Assembly: GCA_036447375.1 (NCBI GenBank)
Contig: JAZFUU010000001.1
Location: forward strand, 1-33,472
DNA: 33,472 bases
Direction of reading: 5' to 3'
From: JACZXC01 sp036447375
Lineage (GTDB): Bacteria > Myxococcota_A > UBA9160 > SMWR01
In this document: positions 23,371 to 31,211 of the stretch, piece after piece
Position numbering within the stretch: position 1 is the stretch's first letter
Layout of the letters: every line of letters starts with the position of its first letter
Program-made: the position numbers and the translations under genes
The notes under the pieces: model-generated
Databases searched by the model: none
What the model saw: the letters and a program-made list of their open reading frames with translations, nothing else
Told to the model about the DNA's origin: nothing

Positions 23371-25335
23371 ATGCTGCTTCGACTCGAAGCCGTCTCGCGG
23401 ACCTTTGGCACGCGGACCCTGTTCCAGAACGCCGACCTGTTGGTTCGCCGGGGCGACCGCATCGGCCTGGTGGGGCCCAACGGCGCCGGGAAGACCACCC
23501 TGCTCGGAATCGCCGGGGGCCTGGAACCCCCGGACCACGGACGGGTGATCACTCCCCGTGACGTGCGTGTGGGCTTCCTCAAGCAGGAGATCGATCCCAC
23601 CCGGGAACACTCGGTGCGCGAGGAGGTGACGTCGGTGCTTGCCCACCTGAACGACCTCGAGGCCGAGATGAGGGATCTCGAAGCCCAGATGGAGCGCCTG
23701 GGACGCGCCGGCGAAGAGGTTCCCGGGGATCTCGCCGAACGCTATGACCGCTGCAGCGGCTCCTTTGCCTTCGGCGGCGGATTCGAACGAGAGGCGCGAA
23801 TCGCGCGGACCCTCGCGGGCCTCGGCTTTGACGATCGCGCCGCCGAGCGCCCCTTGCGCTCTTTCAGCGGCGGCTGGCTCATGCGGGTCGAGCTTGCCAA
23901 GCTGCTGCTCTCGGCACCGGACGTGCTGCTCCTGGACGAGCCCACCAACCACCTCGATCTCCCTTCGATCGAGTGGTTCGAGGCCACGCTTCGGGAGTTC
24001 CGCGGTGGGGTCGTGATGATCTCCCACGACCGCACCTTCCTTCGACGCCACGCCACGGCCGTCGCCGAGCTGGAACTCGGACGCTTCACCGTGTACCCGG
24101 GCAACTACGATGGCTACCTGCAACAGAAGATCGAACGCCGCGAGCAGCGAATCGCCCAGAAACGAAACCAGGATCGCCGGATCGCCCAGGCCGAGCGCCT
24201 GATCGACCGCTTCCGATACAAGGCCAGCAAGGCCCGGATGGTGCAGAGCCGGATCAAGGCCCTGGACCGACTGGAGCGGGTTGAGATCGAGGCCGAGAAC
24301 AAACAGGCTCCGCGCCTGCGGATTCCGCCGCCGGCCCGGGGGGGCGAGATCGTCCTGCGACTCGAGGGGATCCACAAGCGCTACGACGAGACGCGGGTCT
24401 ACGAGGGAGTCGATCTCCAGGTCCGTCGCGGCGCCCGGATCGCGTTGACCGGTCCCAACGGCGCGGGAAAGTCGACCCTGCTTCGGATCGCGGCCGGAAT
24501 TCTGGCCTTCGATGCGGGCGAACGCCATCTGGGGCACAACGTGCAGGTGGCCTTCTACGCGCAGCACCAACTCGAGGCGCTGGAATCGGGTCGCACGGTG
24601 CTCCAGGAGCTCGAGACCGCCGCACACAGCGAGGACATCCCCCGGCTGCGCGGACATCTGGGCGCTTTTCTTTTTTCCGGAGACGACGTCTTGAAGAAGG
24701 TGAGCGTTCTCTCCGGAGGCGAGAAGGCACGCCTCGCCCTCGCCAAGCTGCTGTTGCGACCGGCCAACTTCCTTGTGCTCGACGAGCCCACGAATCACCT
24801 CGATGTCGCCGCCTGTGAGGTGCTCGACGATGCGCTTCGCAGCTATCCGGGCACCCTGCTCTTCATCTCCCACGACCGAAGCTTCATCAATGGGTTGGCC
24901 ACCAGCACCGTCGAAGTTGTCTCCGGAACGCTGACCGAGCACCCGGGCAACTACGACGATTATCTGCGGCGAACCGCCGCGCCTGCAGCCCCTCCGACAC
25001 CGGCCCCGGTGCTGCCGAATCGCGAAGCGCCCGCCGACCCACCCCCGCAAGAACCCACGAAGCGCGAGCGAATCGCCCAGCGAAAGCAGACGAAAGACGA
25101 TGCCCGCCGCCTGGCGCGGACCCGGAAACGACTGGCCTCTGTCGAAACGGAGATCGTCGACCTGGAGAAGCAACTCGAAGCGCTTTCCTGGCGGCTCGGC
25201 GACCCGGAGGTCTTTCGCGATGCCGATCGGGCGCGCGCCCTCGGAGCCGAGCGCAGCGAGCTGCGCCAGTCGATCGACGATCGCTATACCGAGTGGGAGC
25301 GCCTGTCGGCGGAGGTCGAGGCCTCGGAAAACTGA
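23371..25335 (+). CDS. ABC-F family ATP-binding protein (Uup/EttA-like)
   Basis: Predicted 654-residue soluble protein with two ABC ATPase domains and no membrane segment. Domain 1: Walker A GPNGAGKTTLL (from 35), signature FSGGW, Walker B VLLLDEPTNHLDL. Domain 2: GPNGAGKSTLL, LSGGEKARLALAKLLL, FLVLDEPTNHLDV; both are followed by ISHDR switch motifs. A basic, coiled linker (KIERREQRIAQKRNQDRR) joins them. The C-terminus after about residue 540 is a Pro-rich stretch then a charged coiled coil (RLASVETEIVDLEKQLEAL), as in Uup. ABC-F proteins bind the ribosomal E site and resolve stalled translation; some give antibiotic resistance. ATG 23371 has only a weak Shine-Dalgarno. It is monocistronic by context. 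A resistance role cannot be inferred. Confidence 0.96.
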   Translation: MLLRLEAVSRTFGTRTLFQNADLLVRRGDRIGLVGPNGAGKTTLLGIAGGLEPPDHGRVITPRDVRVGFLKQEIDPTREHSVREEVTSVLAHLNDLEAEMRDLEAQMERLGRAGEEVPGDLAERYDRCSGSFAFGGGFEREARIARTLAGLGFDDRAAERPLRSFSGGWLMRVELAKLLLSAPDVLLLDEPTNHLDLPSIEWFEATLREFRGGVVMISHDRTFLRRHATAVAELELGRFTVYPGNYDGYLQQKIERREQRIAQKRNQDRRIAQAERLIDRFRYKASKARMVQSRIKALDRLERVEIEAENKQAPRLRIPPPARGGEIVLRLEGIHKRYDETRVYEGVDLQVRRGARIALTGPNGAGKSTLLRIAAGILAFDAGERHLGHNVQVAFYAQHQLEALESGRTVLQELETAAHSEDIPRLRGHLGAFLFSGDDVLKKVSVLSGGEKARLALAKLLLRPANFLVLDEPTNHLDVAACEVLDDALRSYPGTLLFISHDRSFINGLATSTVEVVSGTLTEHPGNYDDYLRRTAAPAAPPTPAPVLPNREAPADPPPQEPTKRERIAQRKQTKDDARRLARTRKRLASVETEIVDLEKQLEALSWRLGDPEVFRDADRARALGAERSELRQSIDDRYTEWERLSAEVEASEN

Positions 25336-25382
25336 CGCAAGGCCAAAGCGCAGCAAGGCGGAGCCGAGCGCAGTCAAAAAAG

Positions 25383-26273
25383 CTACGGCAGATCGAGAAT
25401 CTCCGCCGCCGCCGTCGGGCTCGCCACTGGGCGGCCCACCTCAGCACACAGGGTCACCGCCTCCAGCACCAGCTCTTCGTTGGTCGGTTGGCGGGTCCCC
25501 ATGTAGTCCTCGAGTCCCAGATGCAGATGTCCGCCGCGCTCGAGAGCGTGACGCGCCAGGCCGTTTTCGAATACGTCACCGCCGAGCACTCCGACCGACC
25601 ACGGCAACTCACAGCCCTCCAATAGGCGGAGATACACGTCCAGCGCCCAGGGCGCCGGAGGCAGGCCGAAGCTCACACCGCGAAAGCCCGGACCCATATA
25701 GCCGTAGTCGCCCCCGAGGTAGAACTTGATGAGCGCCCCCCGCGGCAGACGTCCGGCTCGCTGGTAGGCGAGAACGTGGCGCAGGAAGCCGGGCTCGAAA
25801 ATCGCGATGCTGGGTCCCAATCGATGGCGCTCGCACACGTCCACCATGTGGCGAATGGCCGCCGGCGAGTTCGCGTAGACGAAGTCGATGGGGGCCGGGA
25901 GACCGTCGGCATCGGCCCCGCCCAGGTTCACCGACCCGGGATCCAGGAGCCCCACCCGCAGTCCGCACTTTTCGGCGAGGAGAGGCAGGTGGGCGAGTCG
26001 AGCTTCCGCGGTCTCGCCGAAACCGATCGTCGGGTAAAGGATGGCGTCCGGGCGCTCGGCGAGAATCGGCAGGAAGTGCTCGAGGTAGAGGTCGGCCGCG
26101 CGCTCCGCGGGCGAAGCGATCTCGTCGATGTGGGTGTGAATCACCGCCGCCCCCACCGCGATGCAGCGAAGGGCGTCCGCGGCGATCTCATCGGAATCGC
26201 GCGGAACCTTGGGATTCGTGGATTTCGGAGTCTGGCCGTTGATGGCCCCTTCGATGATGACCGGCCCGACCAT
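25383..26273 (-). CDS. BKACE family protein (beta-keto acid cleavage enzyme, DUF849)
   Basis: Predicted 296-residue TIM-barrel enzyme. PVIIEGAINGQTPK near the start, GAAVIHTHIDE (His46, His48), YPTIGFG, FVYANSP, PSIAIFEPGF, KFYLGGDYG, WSVGVLGGD and GGHLHLGLED (with Glu255) follow the strand order of Kce, the 3-keto-5-aminohexanoate cleavage enzyme. The two His and the late Glu are the usual Zn ligands. The family condenses acetyl-CoA with a beta-keto acid to give acetoacetate and an acyl-CoA. The common HxHxR element reads H-T-H-I-D here, so substrate preference probably differs. ATG 26273 is the only convincing start. It is divergent from the AI-2E-type gene across 105 bp. The 47-bp gap to the convergent ABC-F gene (25336-25382) holds an A-run but no clear terminator. 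Confidence 0.9.
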   Translation of the reverse strand: MVGPVIIEGAINGQTPKSTNPKVPRDSDEIAADALRCIAVGAAVIHTHIDEIASPAERAADLYLEHFLPILAERPDAILYPTIGFGETAEARLAHLPLLAEKCGLRVGLLDPGSVNLGGADADGLPAPIDFVYANSPAAIRHMVDVCERHRLGPSIAIFEPGFLRHVLAYQRAGRLPRGALIKFYLGGDYGYMGPGFRGVSFGLPPAPWALDVYLRLLEGCELPWSVGVLGGDVFENGLARHALERGGHLHLGLEDYMGTRQPTNEELVLEAVTLCAEVGRPVASPTAAAEILDLP

Positions 26274-26378
26274 GGCGCCCCCGATGCGGAGTCCAGACTA
26301 TGCGCAATCCCCACGGATATCGAGAATTTTCGCGCCGCCGCTAGCGCCGGACGCGGATCCGAGGTACCCGGTCGGCGG

Positions 26379-27416
26379 ATGACGTCGCGCGTTCAGACCG
26401 TATGCCTGGTGCTGTTGACCTCCATCGCGGTGGCGGGCGCGCTCTACTGGCTTCGGCCGCTGTTGATCCCCTTCGTCCTCGCCGTATTCTTCTCGCTGAT
26501 TCTCTCATCGATCGTCGATTTCGTGATGCAGCGGCTGAAGCTTCCGCGACCCCTCGCCCTGGCCGCCACGGCGATCCTCGCGGTTCTTGCGTTCAACCTG
26601 ATCGCCCTGACGATTTCGTCCTCCCTCGCGCAGCTCGCAGCGAACTCGGCAGCCTATCAGGCTCAGCTCGGCGAAATGCTCGGCCGGGTCACTGCGTGGC
26701 TCCCCGAAGAACTCTCTCAAAGTCTGCCCCAGGCCGACTTCGCAAATTTTCCGCAACTCGCGGTGGGAACCGTCGGGCGCGCACTCCTGGGAACCACCAA
26801 CGCGATCGTGGGAATCCTGTCCCAGAGCATCCTCGTGTTGATCTTCGTGATTTTTCTGATGATCGGAGGCGAGGGTCGCCCGAAGCAGGCGAGCGGCGTC
26901 TGGCAGACGGCCGAGGCAAAAGTCAAGCGCTACCTGGTGACGAAGGCGGTGATTTCGGGAGCCACAGGAATTCTCGTGGGCCTGACCCTCTCTTTTCTCG
27001 ACGTCGATCTGGCCCTGATGTTCGGCCTGTTCGCCTTCCTGTTGAATTTCATTCCCAGCGTGGGTTCTCTGATCGCAACGTTTTTGCCGCTTCCCGTCGT
27101 CCTGGTGAGCCCCGAAATATCCGCGACCACCGCCGTCTTGGCCATCGCGATTCCGGGAGCGACCCAGATCCTCATCGGAAACATCATCGACCCCAAGATC
27201 ATGGGCGAATCTCTCGACCTGCACCCGATTGCGATTCTGCTGTCGCTCATCTTCTGGGGGATGCTGTGGGGCATTCTGGGCGCGCTGATGGCGGTCCCCA
27301 TCACCGCCGTCGCGAAGATCCTGCTGGAACGCTTCGAGGGATCTCGCCCCATCGCCGAGGTGATGGCGGGGAGGCTGGACGCGTTCCGCTCTCCCGAAGT
27401 TTCAGGCGGCCGCTAG
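26379..27416 (+). CDS. AI-2E family membrane transporter
   Basis: Predicted 345-residue inner-membrane protein. Hydrophobic segments lie at about residues 8-25, 27-50 and 60-85, then a polar loop to about 140. Further helices include ILSQSILVLIFVIFLMIGG, a KRYLVTKAVISGATGILVGL block, LMFGLFAFLLNFIPSVGSLI, and a C-terminal ILLSLIFWGMLWGILGALMA. This pattern and the NFIPSVGS and IPGATQILIGN motifs define the AI-2E transporter (UPF0118/PerM) family, whose members export small molecules or exchange Na+/H+. ATG 26379 was chosen because the frame's long upstream extension overlaps the BKACE gene antisense. Its last three codons and stop lie in the palindromic terminator shared with glnS, so the protein ends Gly-Gly-Arg. 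Function within the family is unknown. Confidence 0.93.
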   Translation: MTSRVQTVCLVLLTSIAVAGALYWLRPLLIPFVLAVFFSLILSSIVDFVMQRLKLPRPLALAATAILAVLAFNLIALTISSSLAQLAANSAAYQAQLGEMLGRVTAWLPEELSQSLPQADFANFPQLAVGTVGRALLGTTNAIVGILSQSILVLIFVIFLMIGGEGRPKQASGVWQTAEAKVKRYLVTKAVISGATGILVGLTLSFLDVDLALMFGLFAFLLNFIPSVGSLIATFLPLPVVLVSPEISATTAVLAIAIPGATQILIGNIIDPKIMGESLDLHPIAILLSLIFWGMLWGILGALMAVPITAVAKILLERFEGSRPIAEVMAGRLDAFRSPEVSGGR

Positions 27417-27440
27417 CCCCAATAGGGCTAGCGGCCGCCT
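27404..27440. terminator. Perfect bidirectional palindrome containing both stop codons
   Basis: AGGCGGCCGCTAGCCC (27404-27419) and its exact reverse complement (27425-27440) flank a 5-nt loop, giving a 16-bp perfect stem. On the plus strand it runs into CCTTTCTT, a modest T-tract; on the minus strand no T-tract follows. The stops of the AI-2E-type gene (27414-27416) and glnS (27428-27430) both sit in the stem. It probably ends transcription from both sides. Confidence 0.8.
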
Positions 27441-29116
27441 TTCTTGGCGATCTTGGCCCAGGTGTCTCGCAGTGTGACGGTGCGATTGAAAACCGGGGCG
27501 GCCTCACTGGAATCGGGGTCGGCACAGAAATAGCCGAGTCGCTCGAACTGGAGCGAAGCACCGGGAACGGCGGCGGCCACGCTGGGCTCGACCCGGCAGT
27601 CGCGGAGAGTCTCGAGGGAATCCGGGTTGAGATTCGCCGTGATCTCCTCGTCCGGCGCGACATCCATCGGATCTTCCGTGTTGAAGAGGTGCGAGTAGAG
27701 TCGCACCTCGGCGGAGATCGAATCGGCCGCGGACACCCAGTGGAGCGTCCCCTTGACCTTGCGGCCGTCGGGGGCCGTCCCGCCGCGAGTGGCCGGATCG
27801 TATCGGCAGCGAAGCTCCACCACCTGTCCGCTGTCGTCCTTTTTCACCTCGACGCAGGTAATGAAGTACGCGTAGCGGAGCCGCACCTCCCGGCCCGGCG
27901 CTAGCCGGAAGAACTTGCGGGGCGGATCCTCCAGGAAATCGTCCCGCTCGATGTAGAGCACTCGCGAGAACGGAACCTTCCGGGTGCCCATGCTCGCGTC
28001 CTCGGGGTTGTTGACGGCGTCGAGCTCTTCGGACTCGTTTTCGGGGTAGTTCTCGATCACCACCCGAAGAGGCCGCAAGACCGCCATCACCCGCGGCGCA
28101 TGGACGTTCAGGTACTCGCGCACCGCGTGCTCGAGCCGCGCCAGCTGGATGATGTTGTCGCGCTTGGCGACTCCGATGTCCTCGCAATAGCGGCGGATCG
28201 CCTCCGGCGGATATCCTCGGCGGCGCATCCCCGAGAGGGTGGGCATGCGCGGATCGTCCCAACTCTTCACGTGCCCGGCCTCGACCAACCCCCGCAGCAC
28301 GCGTTTGCTCATCACCGTGTGACTCAGATTCCTTCGCGCGAACTCGATCTGGGGCGGATGGCACTCGACACCCACCTCGTCCAGGATCCAGTCGTAGAGG
28401 GCGCGGTGATCCATGAATTCGAGAGTGCAGAGGGAATGGGTGATGGACTCGATCGAGTCCGACAGGCAGTGGGCGAAATCGTACATCGGATAGATGCACC
28501 ACCGGTCGCCGGTCCGATGGTGAGGCACCTTGTGAACCCGGTACAGAACGGGGTCGCGAAGAACCAAGTTGGGCGACGCCATGTCGATCTTGGCGCGAAG
28601 CACTCGCTCTCCGTTGTCGAACTCGCCGGATTTCATTCGCTCGAAGAGGTCGAGATTTTCCGCCACCGAGCGCTCGCGGTAGGGGCTGTTCGTACCCGGC
28701 TCCGTCAGGCTGCCCCGGTTCGCAGCGATCTCCTCGGAGGTCAGGTCGCAGACGTAGGCCGATCCCTTTTCGACGAGGCGCACGGCGAACCCGTGGAGCG
28801 CCTCGAAATAGTCCGAGGTGTAGTAGAGGTGCTCACCCCACTCGAATCCGAGCCAGCGCACGTCCCTCTCGATATTGCGGACGTACTCCGCCTCCTCTGT
28901 GATCGGGTTGGTATCGTCGAAGCGAAGGTGGCAGACCCCCTCGTTCTCCATCGCGACGCCGAAATTGAGGCAGATGGACGATGCGTGACCGATGTGGAGG
29001 TAGCCATTGGGCTCGGGCGGGAACCGCGTGACCACACGGCCGCCGTTCTTCCCGGCGGCGATGTCGGCTGCGATGAACTTCCGAATGAAATCGGACGGCG
29101 CGTCGTCGCCGGACAT
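27428..29116 (-). CDS. glnS: Glutaminyl-tRNA synthetase
   Basis: Predicted 562-residue class I aminoacyl-tRNA synthetase (E. coli GlnRS has 554). RFPPEPNGYLHIGHA holds HIGH at 41-44, RFDDTNP is at 65-71, IYPMYDFAHCLSDSIE is typical of the Gln active site, and NLSHTVMSKR (KMSKS loop) ends at residue 272. The C-terminal beta-barrel anticodon domains follow (VVIENYPENESEE, FSRVLYIERDDF, LRYAYFITC, GTLHWVSA). The sequence favours a true GlnRS over a non-discriminating GluRS, so the organism can charge tRNA-Gln directly. ATG 29116 has GGGGGGAGG 8 nt upstream and a likely promoter at 29141-29170. Its end shares a palindromic terminator with the convergent AI-2E-type gene, and the protein ends Gly-Gly-Arg. 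Confidence 0.98.
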   Translation of the reverse strand: MSGDDAPSDFIRKFIAADIAAGKNGGRVVTRFPPEPNGYLHIGHASSICLNFGVAMENEGVCHLRFDDTNPITEEAEYVRNIERDVRWLGFEWGEHLYYTSDYFEALHGFAVRLVEKGSAYVCDLTSEEIAANRGSLTEPGTNSPYRERSVAENLDLFERMKSGEFDNGERVLRAKIDMASPNLVLRDPVLYRVHKVPHHRTGDRWCIYPMYDFAHCLSDSIESITHSLCTLEFMDHRALYDWILDEVGVECHPPQIEFARRNLSHTVMSKRVLRGLVEAGHVKSWDDPRMPTLSGMRRRGYPPEAIRRYCEDIGVAKRDNIIQLARLEHAVREYLNVHAPRVMAVLRPLRVVIENYPENESEELDAVNNPEDASMGTRKVPFSRVLYIERDDFLEDPPRKFFRLAPGREVRLRYAYFITCVEVKKDDSGQVVELRCRYDPATRGGTAPDGRKVKGTLHWVSAADSISAEVRLYSHLFNTEDPMDVAPDEEITANLNPDSLETLRDCRVEPSVAAAVPGASLQFERLGYFCADPDSSEAAPVFNRTVTLRDTWAKIAKKGGR

Positions 29117-29140
29117 GGAATGGCCTCCCCCCGACGGCGG

Positions 29141-29170
29141 ATTGTAAGGATTCCCCCAGTTCGAGGCGAA
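29141..29170 (-). promoter_or_regulatory. Predicted sigma70-type promoter of glnS
   Basis: On the minus strand TTCGCC (29165-29170), an 18-bp spacer and TACAAT (29141-29146, 5 of 6 to consensus) lie 25 bp before ATG 29116, inside the 85-bp gap behind the GH20 gene. The -35 box is poor. It would give glnS its own transcript. Confidence 0.45.
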
Positions 29171-29201
29171 CCCGGCTCCGGTCGAGGCGGCGGATGGTGA
29201 T

Positions 29202-31016
29202 TCAGTCGACGTATCGGGCGAGCGTCGCCTCGAGGCGAGCGAGACTGTCGCTCAGCCCACCGGGGCGGCTGCGCTCCAGCCAGCACCCGCGCTGCTCCTC
29301 GATGGCCTCAGCCAGATCCTGTCGGAGATCGCGATCCGATGGGCAGTCGAACCCCGCCGATCGGGCGATCCTCCAAGCGCCGTGACGCGCCAGGCGGATC
29401 GCCTGGAGAAGCTCCCGGCGCACGAGTTCGCCATCGCGGCAACCGGGGCGCGCGCGCGCGATATCTGCGGACGCCCGGTCGAGACCTTCAAGAGTGGCGC
29501 GGACACCGGAGGCTTCGGCCTGTCCCAACGAGGGCAGAACGCCACCGCCGACGAGAGCGGAGTGGAGCGGGCTCGCATTGATGCCCGTGAGTCCCGTGCC
29601 CGCGTAGAGCGAGCCGAGGTCCTCGAGAACACCCCCGAGCGCCTCGGCCCGGTCCTCGAAGACGAACCGGTCGAGAACCGCTCCGAGGTCGAGGTCTCGG
29701 TTGCTCTCCTCGCACCAACTCACCGCGGCCCCATAGACCAGAGGCGGAACGCTGACCGCGGGCGGCTGGAGGTGACCATTGTCCCCCCAGTCCGTGATGA
29801 GGAAGCCGCTCGCCCCGTTTTCGCGGCCCACCCTCGCGGCATCGCGCAGGTTCGCCCGCGCGTTGTCCAGCCGACCAATCAGGGCGTTCCAGGTCGAGGT
29901 CCCCGGGCACACCCAGAAGGGATGCTTCGCCTCGGCGAAGACCGGAACCTGCCCCGCAAAACCGCGCAGGGACTCCTCGTTGATCCCGAACTCCGCCAGG
30001 GAGGCCCGCACCCGCGATGGAATGCCAGCGATGGCCGCCGCGTTCATCGGCGCCTCGTAATGCCAGACGAGAGCGACCGTTCGGTCCATCGGGAGCTCCG
30101 AAACAAGCTCCGGGTGCTGTCGCACGATATCTCCCCAGAACTGGACGTCGCAGCCCTCGGCGTGCAGCCCGGCGAGCAGCCGTTGCAGATGCTCCAGGTA
30201 GACGCGCCCCCGCCCCCGGGCGGCGACCGCCTCCCGACTGCGCCCCAGTCCCAGTTCGAAGGTCTCGTCACAGCCGATGTTCACGCTGCGACTCCGGAAG
30301 TGGCTCATCAGTTCGCGCACCAATCCGAGGGCGAAATCGGCGTTGTCGACCGTGGGAGCCAACACCGAGGCCGATTGGCGACGGCCCCGCCCGCTCCAGG
30401 GCGACTCCCAGCCGTCGGGCGCCTCGGCCCGATGTCGATAGTCCGGGTGCTGGAGCCATCGTCCCATGTGCCCGAAACAGTTCTGGTTGGCAACCAGCTC
30501 GATGCCGCGATCGCCGCACAGCGCATCCAGCCAGCGAACGTCCTCGGGCGTCATTGGCGACGCGTCGCGCCAGACGGTCTCATGATCCCGGTAGGCAAAG
30601 CTGTGCTCGGTGTAGAGCTGAAGCTGATTGATGCGAAGCATCGCCAGCAGCCCGACCAAGCCCTCGAGGGTCGCGCGAGTCGGTACCCGATCTCGGCTCA
30701 CGTCGAGCATGTAGCCCCGCACAGAAAAATCCGGCCAGTCGTGGATGCGAAAACCGGGCAGCGCTGCGCCCGCCTGACTTCGAATCTGCGCCAGCGCCGC
30801 GTGCGCGTAGCGCAGACCCGGGGCATCGGCGTGCTCGATGCGGAACCCGTCGCGCGAAGCCGAGAGCGAGTAACCCTGAGCCGGCAGCGAAGTGTCGCGG
30901 CGGACCTCGACGGACGCGTCCGCCGCCGCACCCTCCCCACCGAGTTCGAACTGGCGGGGCACGGGAAGCAGCCGGACGGAATTCACGGCGGGCCGGGGCG
31001 ACGGACCCGCCCGCAC
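29202..31016 (-). CDS. GH20 beta-N-acetylhexosaminidase-like glycoside hydrolase
   Basis: Predicted 604-residue glycosidase. An N-terminal GH20b-like alpha/beta domain (about 10-105) leads into the TIM barrel: VRGYMLDVSRDRVPT, MLRINQLQLYTEHSF, ELVANQNCFGHMGRW, then the catalytic pair Asp-Glu in VNIGCDETFELG, followed by WGDIV, VALVWHYE and FLITDWGDNGHLQ. GH20 enzymes use substrate-assisted catalysis to release terminal GlcNAc or GalNAc. There is no signal peptide, so it should act in the cytoplasm on imported oligosaccharides or on recycled wall material. GTG 31016 is the longest start; GTG 30986, ten codons in, is equally possible, and neither has a good Shine-Dalgarno. It is divergent from a porin O/P gene, a pairing that would suit sugar uptake and breakdown, but this is inference. 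Confidence 0.85.
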   Translation of the reverse strand: MRAGPSPRPAVNSVRLLPVPRQFELGGEGAAADASVEVRRDTSLPAQGYSLSASRDGFRIEHADAPGLRYAHAALAQIRSQAGAALPGFRIHDWPDFSVRGYMLDVSRDRVPTRATLEGLVGLLAMLRINQLQLYTEHSFAYRDHETVWRDASPMTPEDVRWLDALCGDRGIELVANQNCFGHMGRWLQHPDYRHRAEAPDGWESPWSGRGRRQSASVLAPTVDNADFALGLVRELMSHFRSRSVNIGCDETFELGLGRSREAVAARGRGRVYLEHLQRLLAGLHAEGCDVQFWGDIVRQHPELVSELPMDRTVALVWHYEAPMNAAAIAGIPSRVRASLAEFGINEESLRGFAGQVPVFAEAKHPFWVCPGTSTWNALIGRLDNARANLRDAARVGRENGASGFLITDWGDNGHLQPPAVSVPPLVYGAAVSWCEESNRDLDLGAVLDRFVFEDRAEALGGVLEDLGSLYAGTGLTGINASPLHSALVGGGVLPSLGQAEASGVRATLEGLDRASADIARARPGCRDGELVRRELLQAIRLARHGAWRIARSAGFDCPSDRDLRQDLAEAIEEQRGCWLERSRPGGLSDSLARLEATLARYVD

Positions 31017-31118
31017 ACAGGATTCCGCGACAGCCCACCGGTCGGACAGCCCATGGGCGTCTCCTCGTCCCCCGAGATGCTTCCCATTCTAGTCCGATGC
31101 GCGATCGGATACCGCGCC

Positions 31119-31124
31119 TATAAT
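31119..31124 (+). promoter_or_regulatory. Consensus -10 box (TATAAT) upstream of the porin gene
   Basis: A perfect TATAAT sits in the 195-bp divergent gap between the GH20 and porin genes, 87 bp before ATG 31212. No good -35 lies 16-19 bp upstream, so an activator may be needed. The transcript would have a leader of about 80 nt. Confidence 0.45.
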
Positions 31125-31211
31125 TTGCGCCCGATTCCCATTCGCATGGCAAGACCCATCCAGGCGGGGCAGAACTCGGGCCGGGTCGCGGACCTGGAGG
31201 CACGGAGCAGG

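Noticed and set aside
25776..26378. Upstream extension of the AI-2E-type gene
   Set aside because: It is antisense to the BKACE gene, and the family N-terminus begins at 26379.
27404..27440. Cloning-vector junction, because the palindrome contains NotI- and NheI-type sites
   Set aside because: Both flanking genes read continuously into the palindrome to sensible ends, and the repeat explains the paired sites.
29382..31211. Upstream extension giving a 1021-residue porin fusion
   Set aside because: The extension is antisense to the GH20 gene and precedes a clear signal peptide at 31212, so it is not part of the porin.
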